Of a stretch of 47,659 nt of DNA, positions 1-8,126 are shown piece by piece (within the stretch, counting starts at the first letter, position 1; every line of letters begins with the position of its first letter). The DNA comes from Nostoc sp. FACHB-973 (GTDB lineage: Bacteria > Cyanobacteriota > Cyanobacteriia > Cyanobacteriales > Nostocaceae). Position numbers and translations under genes: made by a program. The stretch covers positions 1-47,659 of the forward strand of contig NZ_JACJSJ010000064.1 of assembly GCF_014698115.1 (NCBI RefSeq), written 5' to 3'. The notes beneath the pieces are model-generated. The model had not been told where the DNA came from. It worked only from the letters and a program-made list of their open reading frames with translations, and did no database searches.

Positions 1-257
1 GAGGAAGGAACAACTGCACCGGAGATGATGTTGTTTCCGTAAACTAAGGAACCTGCAACAGGCTCACGGATACCATCGATGTCTACTGGAGGAGCTGCGA
101 TGAAGGCGATTACAAAGCAAGCGGTAGCAGCTAGCAAGGTGGGGATCATTAATACGCCGAACCAGCCGATGTATAAGCGGTTGTTGGTGCTGGTGATCCA
201 GTTGCAAAACCGCTCCCATACGTTGGCGCTTTCGCGGCGTTGAATGGTTGCTGTCAT
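1..257 (-). CDS. psbA: Photosystem II D1 protein, N-terminal part (runs off the window)
   Basis: D1 is a reaction-centre core subunit of photosystem II in the thylakoid membrane; it binds P680, pheophytin and the QB plastoquinone. The minus strand read from the ATG at 255-257 gives a start of MTATIQRRESANVWERFCNW, followed by the conserved stretch with RLYIGWFGVLMIPTLL and the first membrane helix, ending with GNNIISGAVVPSS at the window edge. This matches the family from residue 1 without gaps over 85 residues (family length about 360). The D1 isoform (low-light or high-light form) cannot be told because the diagnostic residue near position 130 is outside the window. Promoter-like signals and a hairpin lie just upstream. 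Identification is from recall of the very conserved family and is close to certain. Confidence 0.97.
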   Translation of the reverse strand, partial: MTATIQRRESANVWERFCNWITSTNNRLYIGWFGVLMIPTLLAATACFVIAFIAAPPVDIDGIREPVAGSLVYGNNIISGAVVPS

Positions 258-292
258 TGTTTTATGATTGCGATTGATTGTTTTATGATTTG

Positions 293-308
293 AGTAAGTA
301 GACTTACT
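293..308 (-). promoter_or_regulatory. Small inverted repeat in the psbA leader
   Basis: AGTAAGT (293-299) and ACTTACT (302-308) form a 7-bp stem around two bases, about 36 bases upstream of the psbA start codon. It lies downstream of the candidate -10 box, so it would be in the 5' untranslated RNA or act as an operator. psbA genes are known to be regulated by light at transcript and message level; the role of this repeat is inference. Confidence 0.4.
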
Positions 309-322
309 TACCTATGTTTATT

Positions 323-351
323 AGATTAAACCCAGAATTAAGATTTGTAAA
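323..351 (-). promoter_or_regulatory. psbA: Candidate psbA promoter
   Basis: On the minus strand TTTACA (346-351) is followed, after exactly 17 bases, by TAATCT (323-328). This is an acceptable sigma-70-type -35/-10 pair and would start transcription about 60 bases upstream of the psbA ATG. The -10 match is only partial (T, A and the last T agree with the consensus). An ATCAGC/GCTGAT hairpin (362-376) lies just upstream. No transcription start data are available here. Confidence 0.4.
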
Positions 352-397
352 CAAATTTTAAATCAGCATTGCTGATAATGGTGATTTGTTTGAATGA

Positions 398-423
398 TGA
401 ATCGCATTTATAAATGCAATTCA
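398..423 (-). terminator. Palindromic hairpin downstream of the HIT gene
   Basis: GCATTTATAAATGC (404-417) is a perfect palindrome, flanked one base out by TGAAT (398-402) and ATTCA (419-423). Together they make an almost perfect 13-bp stem, 12 bases beyond the stop codon of the minus-strand HIT gene. There is no long T run, so it may slow rather than strictly terminate transcription, or insulate psbA from read-through. Confidence 0.4.
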
Positions 424-434
424 TTGTAGTTTTA

Positions 435-785
435 TCAACCAGGAGGCCAGTCTAACTGCCGTCCTCCCAAGATATGTAGATGTAGGTGGTACACTGTTTG
501 ACCGCCATCATCACCAGTGTTAATAACAACTCGATAACCATTTTTCAGTCCAGCTTCTTGGGCAACGCGTTTGGCGGTTAATAGAAGATGCCCCAATAGA
601 GCATGATCTTGAGATTCAGCATCAGCTAGTGTGGTAATGGTTTTTTTGGGGATGACGAGTATGTGAACAGGGGCTTGGGGGTGGATGTCTTTAAATGCCA
701 ACACCAAATCATCTTCATAAACAATGTCAGTGGGAATTTCCCGACGAATTATTTTACTGAAAATCGTTTCTGTATTTTCACTCAT
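435..785 (-). CDS. HIT-family (histidine triad) nucleotide-binding protein
   Basis: The 116-residue length fits the HINT branch of the histidine triad superfamily, which are cytosolic homodimers that hydrolyse AMP-lysine, AMP-phosphoramidates and similar nucleotides. The signature HLHLHILGG is present, with H100, H102 and H104 forming the His-x-His-x-His triad. The N-terminus (IFSKIIRREIPTDIVYEDD) is the typical HINT start and contains the usual FKDIHPQAPVHILVIPK strand region. The gene ends in a hairpin and reads toward psbA on the same strand, but has about 180 bases between. The start at 785 is the only one that gives the full family N-terminus. The physiological substrate is unknown. Confidence 0.93.
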   Translation of the reverse strand: MSENTETIFSKIIRREIPTDIVYEDDLVLAFKDIHPQAPVHILVIPKKTITTLADAESQDHALLGHLLLTAKRVAQEAGLKNGYRVVINTGDDGGQTVYHLHLHILGGRQLDWPPG

Positions 786-1159
786 GGCAATCTACCTAAC
801 TCATCTCCTAGAGATTTTAAAGGTTTAACGTTATACAATAAATACTGACAAGAGTCTGTATAAATCAATTGTCGGCATTAATTGGCGTCAAAGTAGCCTT
901 AAAAGTCAATGTATCAGGACGATTACTGGGAATTCTTGTCTTGGGACTCCCAGATTCAGCAATTCAAACAATCCTAATCTCAAGCTAGGCACTAATGTAA
1001 TAAATTACACAAAAAATTGATAAAAATAACCTCTTACCCACTTTCTATTTTCAATACAGAGTCTATGGGATGAATCACACAACAAGAGCGTGATAATATT
1101 TATTTGCCAGTCCCGGTTTCTAGTTCCAAATCCCTATATTAATGCTTTGGAGGTTGAAT
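786..1159. other. Intergenic region, divergent promoters expected
   Basis: These 374 bases separate the leftward HIT gene from a rightward glycosyltransferase, so promoters for both should lie here. No open frame in it looks coding. A weak stem CTGGGA (926-931) / TCCCAG (948-953) is visible. No convincing -35/-10 pair was picked out. Confidence 0.4.
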
Positions 1160-2710
1160 ATGAAACGGTCAAAATACTATTTTGGGTTTTTTATTATTAT
1201 TGTAATTAGCATATTTGCTCGTTTCTTTTTGTTACCAAATCAAAGTCTTTGGTACGATGAAGGCTGGAGCCTATCTTTATCTGATGCTACAAGTGTTCAA
1301 GAAAATCTTTTTAATATCGTAAATCGAGAAGCTGGTGATAAATACCAACCACTTTACTACTTGGTATTGTTCTATTGGCGCTCGGTTTTTGGGGATAGTG
1401 AATTTGCCATACGGTCGCTCTCAGCTTTGTTGGGAGTGGGTTCAGTAATTACTATATTCTTTACTTGCCTACGTGTTTATGGTAAAAAACATGCGTTATG
1501 GTCGTCTTTAATCTTAGCAGTTAGTTCTTTTAGCGTATTCTATAGCCAAGATGCCAGACCATACTCGTTATTAATATTTATAGCCTCACTTCAGATATAT
1601 TTCTTTAGCCACTCATTCATAGATGATCGAAGTAATAAAATTATTTCGCGATTGTTTTTTGCCATTTTTACTGCTATAGCAACTTTTGGTAGTATTTTAA
1701 CAGTAATGTTTAGTGCAGCCATTTGTTTATCTCATGCTATCGTTTATAGAAACTTCAAAGAATGGCTCAAATGGTCGATACCAGCACTAATTTTTTCCTC
1801 ACCAATGATTTGGTTCTATTTGTCTTCGCCTGCTGCATCTGATCCAACAGCTACAGCAGTCACTCGTAGTGGATTACCAATAGTTCAGAATGTTATGTTT
1901 GTGATCTACGGGATATTAGTAGGGACATCTTATGGTCCGCCACTTGAAGAATTACGTGGTGATGATAGAATACAAATTTTACTTGGTTATTGGCCTCATT
2001 TGTTAATCTTTTTTATTACCGTTATTGCAATTTTTGTAGCTCTATTTACGAGTTTATTGAAACACTCCAAGAGAAAGATATACCAACGGGCTGATTATTT
2101 ATTTGCATTGATTTTTGTCATATCCTTTTTACTAAATTTTCTATTTGCTCTAGCTACTAAAATTAATTGGCTACCGCGTCATTCTTTTTATCTATGCATA
2201 CCACTTTTCATTTTGATACCGTCAACTTTTTTGCATAACTACCAGCCTGAAAATGAACATCGAAATGAATTTGATGCTCTGTCTAAAATTGCCAAAATAG
2301 CTGCTACTTTTTTGATAATTATGAATGTTTATTCAAATTTTAACTACTATTTAAATCCACAATATGGAAAAGACGACTATCGCTCAGCTGCTCAGTACCT
2401 GATAAAAAATCGAGATCAATCTGCAAAATCTGTATTGTTGTACGGACAGCCTAGATTATTAGAATATTATGGAGATTCATCGACTTTATATCTACCAATA
2501 CATATTCTCGAAACAATCAATGGCAAAAATTTAGGAGAAAAAATTAATACAACCACGAAGAATGTAAAAACAGTATTTATTATAATTAATAGGGAATTTT
2601 CCTGGAAACTCAAGGATACTTTTAAAAATGAAATGAGTGAATTATATAACTTGGAAAATGAAGAAAATTTGCGTTACATGAAAATATATCGATTTGTGAA
2701 GAATAAATAG
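1160..2710 (+). CDS. GT39/ArnT-like membrane glycosyltransferase
   Basis: About 516 residues, strongly hydrophobic, with roughly ten predicted membrane segments. The first lies at residues 6-25, followed by an extracytoplasmic loop with LWYDEGWS. The acidic YDE motif after the first helix is typical of the GT-C fold protein O-mannosyltransferase/ArnT superfamily, which transfer sugars from polyprenyl-phosphate donors on the outer face of the membrane. Also typical are the second loop PLYYLVLFYWRSVFGDSEFAIRSLS (shown only in part as a motif region at about 78-100) and SVFYSQDARPY. The start is set at 1160 because GGAGG (1149-1153) lies six bases before it; an ATG at 1142 in the same frame has no such site. 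The coding region is AT-rich. Substrate and acceptor are unknown. Confidence 0.8.
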   Translation: MKRSKYYFGFFIIIVISIFARFFLLPNQSLWYDEGWSLSLSDATSVQENLFNIVNREAGDKYQPLYYLVLFYWRSVFGDSEFAIRSLSALLGVGSVITIFFTCLRVYGKKHALWSSLILAVSSFSVFYSQDARPYSLLIFIASLQIYFFSHSFIDDRSNKIISRLFFAIFTAIATFGSILTVMFSAAICLSHAIVYRNFKEWLKWSIPALIFSSPMIWFYLSSPAASDPTATAVTRSGLPIVQNVMFVIYGILVGTSYGPPLEELRGDDRIQILLGYWPHLLIFFITVIAIFVALFTSLLKHSKRKIYQRADYLFALIFVISFLLNFLFALATKINWLPRHSFYLCIPLFILIPSTFLHNYQPENEHRNEFDALSKIAKIAATFLIIMNVYSNFNYYLNPQYGKDDYRSAAQYLIKNRDQSAKSVLLYGQPRLLEYYGDSSTLYLPIHILETINGKNLGEKINTTTKNVKTVFIIINREFSWKLKDTFKNEMSELYNLENEENLRYMKIYRFVKNK

Positions 2711-2850
2711 AAATAGAAAGACTAATACTAATCTGCACATCTTACCGTAACTTTCAGTTTTGAGAAATGGAGAGTACAAATTTATAAATTAAGCTTCTGA
2801 TTGCAGATTGGTATAACTAAGTAAACTTAATGTAATGTAAATCAAGAATT

Positions 2851-2900
2851 AAATATAATAATCCACTTTGATTTTTGAACTTATTTACGTAGCTAGGGAG
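2851..2900. repeat. Dispersed repeat, copy A
   Basis: This 50-base segment, containing CTTTGATTTTTGAACTTATT, recurs at 46424-46473 with only a few changes and a one-base gap. It lies in the 305-base spacer after the membrane glycosyltransferase, which otherwise shows nothing recognisable. Both copies are intergenic and AT-rich. Confidence 0.6.
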
Positions 2901-3015
2901 CAAGGAGTAGGTAATTAGCATTTTTGAAGTGTAGGTAGTTTTTTCAAAAATCGAATATAAGTCCTAATAGAGATAAGTTGAGGCAAAAAAACAATTAATA
3001 TTATGAAAATGAAGA

Positions 3016-4053
3016 ATGGTAAAAACATTCACAGGTAAACCCCCAATTATCATTGCACATAGAGGCGCTAGTGGCTATCGTCCAGAACATACTTTAGCTG
3101 GTTATGAATTAGCGATCGCACTAGGGGCTGACTATATTGAACCAGATTTAGTTTCCACAAAAGACGGTATTTTAATTGCTCGTCACGAAAATGAAATTTC
3201 TGAAACTACCGACGTTGCTAGCCATAAAGAATTTGCTCACCGTAAAACTACTAAAATAATTGATGGAGAATCAAAAACAGGTTGGTTTACCGAAGATTTT
3301 ACCCTTGCAGAACTGAAAACACTACGAGCGAAAGAGCGAATTCCCCAACTGCGATTGCAAAATATCCTCTATGATGGATTATTTGAAATTCCCACATTAC
3401 AGGAAATCATAGATTTAGTCAAAGATAAAAGTGCCGAAATAAATCGTGCAATCGGCATTTATCCAGAAACTAAGCACCCAACTTACTTTGAATCCATTGG
3501 TTTACCCCTAGAAACACCCCTATTAGCAACTTTAACAGCTAACGGTTATCAAGGAGCTAATGCACCTGTTTATATCCAGTCTTTTGAAGTGAGTAATTTA
3601 CAATATTTATCTACAAAAACTGATTTACCTTTGGTACAATTGCTAAACATTACTGGTAAACCTTATGATTTTGTAGTTAATAGTAATGATAGCACCTATG
3701 CAGATTTAATAACTGTTTCAGGTTTAGAGAAAATTGCTCAATATGCACAAGCAATTGGAGTTCATAAAAATCTACTGCTTTCTAAAGACAGCACTGGTAA
3801 ATTGCTTTCACCAACATCTTTAATTATGGATGCTCATGCATTTGATTTACTAGTTCATACCTGGACTTTCCGCAATGAAGACTACTTTTTACCATTAGAA
3901 TTTCAAGGAAATCCCCAAGGAGAATATGAACTATTTTTCAACTTGGGTATTGATGGCGTATTTAGCGACTACCCGGATACCGCTTGTGCTGTGAATGAAA
4001 ACCTTGGGTTTAAGCGTAGAGACGCGATTAATCGCGTCTCTACCGATTCCTAA
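3016..4053 (+). CDS. Glycerophosphodiester phosphodiesterase
   Basis: A 345-residue GDPD-family TIM-barrel enzyme that hydrolyses glycerophosphodiesters to glycerol-3-phosphate and an alcohol. Catalytic and metal-binding residues are visible: H15-R16 in IIAHRGASGYRPEHT, E24, then E42 and D44 in YIEPDLVSTKDG, and H57 in RHENE. The central part (PTLQEIIDL, GIYPETKHP, VYIQSFE) and the end (GIDGVFSDYPDTA) follow the family order. There is no obvious signal peptide, so it may be cytosolic. The last about 11 residues before the stop (RRDAINRVSTDS region) are encoded by a 28-bp palindromic repeat, so the native C-terminus has probably been replaced or extended by a repeat insertion. Family assignment is secure; substrate is not. 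Confidence 0.93.
   Translation: MVKTFTGKPPIIIAHRGASGYRPEHTLAGYELAIALGADYIEPDLVSTKDGILIARHENEISETTDVASHKEFAHRKTTKIIDGESKTGWFTEDFTLAELKTLRAKERIPQLRLQNILYDGLFEIPTLQEIIDLVKDKSAEINRAIGIYPETKHPTYFESIGLPLETPLLATLTANGYQGANAPVYIQSFEVSNLQYLSTKTDLPLVQLLNITGKPYDFVVNSNDSTYADLITVSGLEKIAQYAQAIGVHKNLLLSKDSTGKLLSPTSLIMDAHAFDLLVHTWTFRNEDYFLPLEFQGNPQGEYELFFNLGIDGVFSDYPDTACAVNENLGFKRRDAINRVSTDS
4016..4043. repeat. 28-bp perfect palindrome inside a coding gene
   Basis: The sequence starts GTAGAGACGCGATT and continues with its exact reverse complement, making a perfect 28-bp palindrome. It lies within the 3' end of the glycerophosphodiesterase gene, eight bases before the stop codon. The central 18 bases, GACGCGATTAATCGCGTC, recur at 44101-44118. 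Confidence 0.9.
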
Positions 4054-4118
4054 AAAGCGATCGCACTGGTCACAATTGCGGGAAACTAAAAGCAGGTCTA
4101 TTAGGAAAGGAGAACCTA

Positions 4119-4478
4119 ATGAGCTGGACTAAAGTTCTTGCAGCCGAAGCGCTGTCACCAGGTGCGCGACAAGTAGTAAAAGTTGGTAACCGGAAAATCC
4201 TACTTTTGAATCACGAAAATCAGCTTTATGCCGTAGATAACACCTGTCCCCACTTAAAATTGCCTTTGAAAAGTGGGAAAATCACTGAAGATGGGGCAAT
4301 TGTTTGTTCTTTCCATCGCAGTAGTTTTGACCTAAGTAGTGGTGAGGTAAAAGATTGGTGTCCCTGGCCGCCTGGTGTAGGTAAAGTACTATCCTTGGTT
4401 TCACAAGAAAAAGCACTGCCAGTTTTTCCAATCCGTGTGGAAGAAGGTAGTATCTGGATTGATGTGCAAGAAGAATAA
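4119..4478 (+). CDS. Rieske-type [2Fe-2S] ferredoxin-like protein
   Basis: A small soluble protein (119 residues) made of a single Rieske domain. The cluster ligands C43 and H45 (NTCPHLKLPL) and C63 and H66 (VCSFHRSSFDL) fit the two Rieske boxes C-x-H and C-x2-H with 17 residues between. Single-domain Rieske proteins serve as electron carriers to oxygenases or act alongside nitrite reductase; no such partner is adjacent, so the role is open. The start is supported by AAGGAG (4107-4112) six bases before the ATG. It follows the phosphodiesterase by 65 bases in the same direction and is convergent with the DUF6335 gene. Confidence 0.9.
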   Translation: MSWTKVLAAEALSPGARQVVKVGNRKILLLNHENQLYAVDNTCPHLKLPLKSGKITEDGAIVCSFHRSSFDLSSGEVKDWCPWPPGVGKVLSLVSQEKALPVFPIRVEEGSIWIDVQEE

Positions 4479-4512
4479 TTAAAACGGACTGGGCACTGGA
4501 GACTAGGGATAA

Positions 4513-4570
4513 GGGAGTGTGGGGAGTTTGGGGAAATTATAAAAAAGCTTCCCACCCCTGCCATACTCCC
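4513..4570. terminator. Imperfect inverted repeat between convergent genes
   Basis: A G-rich arm (4513-4535, beginning GGGAGTGTGGGGAG) can pair imperfectly with a C-rich arm (4549-4570, ending CATACTCCC) around an AT-rich loop. It lies between the ends of the Rieske gene (4478) and the DUF6335 gene (4602), which converge. It may serve as a terminator for both, or simply be a cyanobacterial intergenic repeat. Confidence 0.4.
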
Positions 4571-4601
4571 AATACCCCATAACCTATGCCCAATCCCCAG
4601 T

Positions 4602-5000
4602 TTATTCTCGCCGTTGTTGATAATCTTCAGCAGACATCGGATCTAATTCCCAGCGATCGCCGTCACGTTCCTCTAAAATATCGTTGGTACGCAGAAACGT
4701 GAAATCGTCCATTTCCAACCCTACTGCTGCTTCTATATCTTCAGTTACATTTTGATCCGGAGTTGGAACAGTACCCCCAACAGCTTCATCCCCAACTGCA
4801 TCTGCATCCTGCCAATAAGCATCAACATCCCCACCAGTAAGTTCTGGGCTAGTTTCTGTGTACTGGCGTCTTTCATCTACCAAACCTCGCCCGCCAATAT
4901 TGTATCCTGGCAAGTCTTTCACACCAGTACCGTAGGATTCACTAATTTCTTGCGGCAAATCATCGGTTTTTATTTCGTCATTGTGATTTTTTTTTGCCAT
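4602..5000 (-). CDS. DUF6335-family protein, function unknown
   Basis: A soluble, acidic protein with about 132 residues. It shows the cyanobacterial DUF6335 pattern: SYGTGVKDLPGYNIGGRGL, then a low-complexity acidic middle with SPELTGGDVDAYW, a VGDEAVGGTVPTPDQN block, and the end VGLEMDDFTFLRTNDILEERD. Family members are common in filamentous cyanobacteria and have no established function. The start is set at the second methionine (MAKKNHND) because family proteins usually begin so, from recall; an in-frame ATG at 5021 would add seven residues (MQKIANI). Neither start has a clear ribosome binding site. There is no signal peptide or membrane segment. Confidence 0.75.
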   Translation of the reverse strand: MAKKNHNDEIKTDDLPQEISESYGTGVKDLPGYNIGGRGLVDERRQYTETSPELTGGDVDAYWQDADAVGDEAVGGTVPTPDQNVTEDIEAAVGLEMDDFTFLRTNDILEERDGDRWELDPMSAEDYQQRRE

Positions 5001-5181
5001 AATGTTAGCTATTTTCTGCATTCTTACAATAACGTTTTCTTCTCACCAAGTTGTATGACTAAAGATGTATGGCTTTAGTAATAAAATAATCTATCCCCTT
5101 AGTACGAAGCTAAATTAGCAATCTCGACGTAACATTGTAAACATAAATTCATGGTCTAAGCAACTTGTAGTTGAAGTTGTT

Positions 5182-5242
5182 AGTTATGAGTTAGGAGTTA
5201 TAAAAACGAAATTATTCGATAGTCAACTTCTAACTCTTAACT
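5182..5242. repeat. Long inverted repeat, terminator-like
   Basis: AGTTATGAGTTAGGAGTT (5182-5199) pairs with AACTTCTAACTCTTAACT (5225-5242) at 16 of 18 positions, with a 25-base loop. ATTTTTTG follows the second arm. It lies in the 361-base spacer between the DUF6335 and DUF2267 genes, which diverge. A terminator in this position has no obvious rightward gene to stop, so a dispersed repeat or a leader hairpin of the DUF2267 transcript are alternatives. Nothing else was recognised in the spacer. Confidence 0.5.
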
Positions 5243-5361
5243 ATTTTTTGTAACCCAAAAATACCACTTCGATTTAAAAAATTAAAACTTCATTTATGTT
5301 GTTAACTACTTGAATCTAAAACAATAAGACATTCAATAATTTGGAATAGCGGAGGTAGAAA

Positions 5362-5763
5362 GTGGAATACGACGAGTTCATTACACATGTACAAAGCCTC
5401 GCTCAATCAGATTCTCGTGAAGATGCTGAACGTGCTACCCGTGCCACCTTAGAAACACTTAAAGAACGGATAGCAGGTCATGAAGCACAAAAATTAGCTG
5501 AAAACTTGCCTCAACAACTAGGCGACTGTTTGCGAGGACGGGAAGGAGATAGTGATCTTTCCTTCAACTTGCAAGAATTTATTGCCCGTGCGAGTCAAAA
5601 AGAAAATACAGAACCAACTATTACTGCAATTCATGTCCGAGCTGTGTTTGCTGTGTTGCAAAACGCTATCAAACCAGAAATATTTGCTGACTTTCACGCC
5701 CATTTCTCTCACGATTATGAAGAATTGTTTGCTATTTCCCCAACAGGTGAAGTACCTGCTTAG
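5362..5763 (+). CDS. DUF2267-family protein
   Basis: A 133-residue soluble protein with the DUF2267 pattern: an N-terminal MEYDEFITHVQSLAQ, then ATLETLKERIAGHEAQKLAENLPQQL (residues about 28-55; key residues L-x2-L-x-E-R-I), an FIARAS segment and a second all-helical half (AVFAVLQNAIKP). Family members are helical proteins with a repeated half-domain and no known activity. The start codon is GTG at 5362, preceded by GGAGG (5351-5355) six bases away, which decides the start. The gene stands first in a same-strand run with the DJ-1, exported-protein and cupin genes, all with sizeable gaps. In other bacteria such neighbours often appear in stress-response regions; that is inference here. Confidence 0.85.
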   Translation: MEYDEFITHVQSLAQSDSREDAERATRATLETLKERIAGHEAQKLAENLPQQLGDCLRGREGDSDLSFNLQEFIARASQKENTEPTITAIHVRAVFAVLQNAIKPEIFADFHAHFSHDYEELFAISPTGEVPA

Positions 5764-5867
5764 AGGACAATTTAAACATTTATAAGTGAGAAATTATGGA
5801 TGTTTAATTGTTTTCACCAATGAAAATACTAGCTAGTTAAATAGAACTAAACAGGCAATACCATACT

Positions 5868-6965
5868 ATGGCTCACAATAACAATCATTCCAGTAGGAAA
5901 AAAGTTGCAATCCTCATTGAACAGGGAGTAGAGGATGTAGAATTTACAGTTCCTTATAATGGATTAAAACAAGCCGGAATGGAGGTAGTAGTCCTTGGTT
6001 CCCGGATGAACGAAAAATATAAGGGTAAACGCGGTAAACTAAGCGTACAAGCTGATGGTACTACAACAGAAGCGATCGCAGCTGAATTTGATGCGGTAGT
6101 AATTCCTGGTGGTATGGCTCCCGACAAAATGCGGCGGAACCCAAACACAGTAAGGTTTGTACAACAAGCCATACAACAAGGAAAATTAGTAGCTGCCGTT
6201 TGTCACGGCCCACAAGTTTTGATTGAAGCCGATTTGCTTGAAGGTAAACAAGTTACTGGCTTTAGTGCTATTAGCAAAGACATCACTAATGCCGGTGCAA
6301 ATTATTCAGATGAACCTTTAATAGTAGATGGAAATTTGATTACATCTCGTGAACCTGGAGACTTGGCAATTTTCACCACAGCTATTTTAAGTCGCTTGGG
6401 TTATGGTGGTAAAGACGTTGCATTGCCACATGAAAAAGATACAACTGCTCAATGGTGGAAACTAGCTGATGCTTGGGGTGGCTCAACAAAAAGTGAAGTT
6501 GGCAGAGGTTTAAATACTGCCCTTGCTGGTGAACGTTATTCACTGGAAGCTTTAGAAAAGTATGCCGAAAAAGAATCTGTTCCCGAAATAAAATCAGTTT
6601 TTCAAGATATGGTTGTCAACAAACAACGCCATATTGAAAAGCTGGAAACATATCTTCATGGATTAGGTGAAAAACCATCTTTAGGGGCAAATATCGCTAA
6701 TCAGTATGCTAAGGTAAAAAGTGCCTTAACCGGAAGTGATGACATATTTCAATTACGTTCCGCTTTGGGAGATGTGCAAACAGGTATTGGTGATATTGGC
6801 AATTTGTGTGCAATGTACACTGACCCAGTAGCAACTGCTATTTTCAAAGAAATTTACCACGATTTATTGAAATACGAACAGCGATTGGTAGAGTTGTATC
6901 GCACACGCATAGCAGCTCAGATTCAACCTCCTAAACCCACCACTGAAGCCGCCGTATCGATGTAA
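5868..6965 (+). CDS. DJ-1/PfpI-family protein fused to a ferritin-like domain
   Basis: A 365-residue protein with two parts. Residues about 10-180 are a DJ-1/PfpI (class I glutamine amidotransferase-like) domain: KVAILIEQGVEDVEFTVPY, then VVIPGGMAPDKMRRN, and the nucleophile elbow AAVCHGPQVL with C112. The conserved glutamate near residue 20 is present. Such domains act as proteases, glyoxalases/deglycases or chaperones under stress. Residues about 205-350 form a helical domain (GERYSLEALEKYAEKES, then NKQRHIEKLETYLHGL) that looks like the four-helix ferritin-like/DUF2383-type fold, with E and H residues that could bind metal. The linker (ALPHEKDTTAQWWKLADAWGG) is hydrophilic. No signal peptide. 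The DJ-1 call is firm; the second domain is a fold-level guess. Confidence 0.82.
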   Translation: MAHNNNHSSRKKVAILIEQGVEDVEFTVPYNGLKQAGMEVVVLGSRMNEKYKGKRGKLSVQADGTTTEAIAAEFDAVVIPGGMAPDKMRRNPNTVRFVQQAIQQGKLVAAVCHGPQVLIEADLLEGKQVTGFSAISKDITNAGANYSDEPLIVDGNLITSREPGDLAIFTTAILSRLGYGGKDVALPHEKDTTAQWWKLADAWGGSTKSEVGRGLNTALAGERYSLEALEKYAEKESVPEIKSVFQDMVVNKQRHIEKLETYLHGLGEKPSLGANIANQYAKVKSALTGSDDIFQLRSALGDVQTGIGDIGNLCAMYTDPVATAIFKEIYHDLLKYEQRLVELYRTRIAAQIQPPKPTTEAAVSM

Positions 6966-7190
6966 CAAATTGGTAGTAGAGAAGCGCAACTGTGCTTCCC
7001 CATGAAAAATAGACTTTCTTAAAATATCGTTTCCAGGAATAACTTGGAAATGCATAGATAGCGCTTGCGGTGCTTGAATACAAGAAAGAAATCAAGACAA
7101 CTTGATTAAAGTTACTCTCAAACCATGAATGGTAAATAGTCATTCAACCTAGTGAATTGTACACCCAACATAATGCAATTGAGGATTTTT

Positions 7191-7589
7191 ATGAATCGAC
7201 TAATTTCTTCGCTACGAAATATCCGTTTACACAAGATTGTCGTAGTTTTTCTAGTAGGATTTATGTTTTTACTGGGTCAAGCTTTTAGCTACGGTAACAT
7301 AGCACAAGCTGATGTTATAACTCCAGAGGGTACTTATTATAAAGGTACACCAGATTACCAAGGTGAAATTAGAAACGATACCCAAATCAGAAATGCCCAG
7401 AACAAATTAAAAGACACTGTTGATAATGTCCGTGAAAAGCTTAACTTGGATGAAAAAAATCCTCAATCTACAAAAGAGTTGATTGATTCTACAAAAAACA
7501 AAGCCGCAGATAAAACTAGCCGATTACAGAGAGATAGAGAGGGTTATTACCAATATCCCCCTAACACACCAGCCAGAGATAGAGACTAG
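7191..7589 (+). CDS. Small exported or membrane-anchored protein, function unknown
   Basis: About 132 residues. A basic N-terminus (MNRLISSLRNIRLHK) leads into one hydrophobic helix (IVVVFLVGFMFLLGQAF) and then a site like IAQADV, so it is probably secreted to the periplasm or anchored. The mature part is highly charged and helical (KLKDTVDNVREKLNLDEKNP, then KELIDSTKNKAADKTSRLQR) and ends with a short Tyr/Pro tail. It resembles small stress-linked cyanobacterial proteins of unknown function (possibly DUF6658; not confirmed). The start is taken at 7191 because GAGG (7181-7184) stands six bases before that ATG. In-frame GTG 7152 and ATG 7173 would only lengthen a hydrophilic head. Confidence 0.7.
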   Translation: MNRLISSLRNIRLHKIVVVFLVGFMFLLGQAFSYGNIAQADVITPEGTYYKGTPDYQGEIRNDTQIRNAQNKLKDTVDNVREKLNLDEKNPQSTKELIDSTKNKAADKTSRLQRDREGYYQYPPNTPARDRD

Positions 7590-7668
7590 AATTTTAGCAA
7601 GTCTTGAGTCTAATGATTTGACTCATATAGCAATCTGATTTGATTGTGTAAAAAAATGAACTACACCT

Positions 7669-7712
7669 AAGTAATAAGCAATAGGCAATTTTATATTGCC
7701 TATTGCCTACTT
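7669..7712. terminator. Strong hairpin after the small exported protein
   Basis: GCAATAGGCAAT (7678-7689) and ATTGCCTATTGC (7695-7706) form a perfect 12-bp stem with a five-base loop, extended by AAGTA (7669-7673) and TACTT (7708-7712). It follows the stop codon at 7589 by about 80 bases. It has no T tract on either strand, so it could be an mRNA-end stabiliser or a dispersed repeat rather than an intrinsic terminator. Confidence 0.55.
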
Positions 7713-7763
7713 AATAAATTTACAAATCAAATAGAAACGCCATACATTATCGAGGGAGAAAAT

Positions 7764-8105
7764 ATGCCTGATAAAACCGTTACAAAAATAGACTCTGCTT
7801 ATTCTCCTAAAGGTCAACTTGGTCAAAAATATCTGGCATCTGGTAAAAGTATTTCCATGCGTCTGTGGGAGAATGAGCAACCAAATGAACCTAAAGAATC
7901 AACCGCGCGGGAATATGAGACTGTTGGTTATGTAATCAATGGTCGTGCAGAATTAGACATTGAAGGCCAAAAGATTTTACTAGAGCCGGGGAGTTCTTGG
8001 ATAGTACCAAAAGGAGCCAGGCACACATACAAAATCCTAGAATCATTTACTGCTGTTGAAGCAACAAGTCCCCCTGCTCAAGTTCACGGACGAGATGAAA
8101 ATTAG
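7764..8105 (+). CDS. Single-domain cupin protein
   Basis: A 113-residue protein with one small beta-barrel cupin domain. The core GYVINGRAELDIEGQKILLEPGSSW (residues about 55-79; key G-x5-G-x-A-x-L and PGSSWIVPKGARH) is the classic cupin pattern in which the turn glycines and the P-x-G-x2-H region are kept. H87 is the second-motif metal ligand; the first-motif HxH pair is not evident (YETVGYVI instead), so metal binding is uncertain. The activity of such small cupins ranges from isomerases to sensors, so none is assigned. GGGAG lies about seven bases before the ATG. It is the last gene of the stress-like run and is followed by a strong terminator hairpin. Confidence 0.85.
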   Translation: MPDKTVTKIDSAYSPKGQLGQKYLASGKSISMRLWENEQPNEPKESTAREYETVGYVINGRAELDIEGQKILLEPGSSWIVPKGARHTYKILESFTAVEATSPPAQVHGRDEN

Positions 8106-8126
8106 AAACTAAAAATTAAACTTTAG

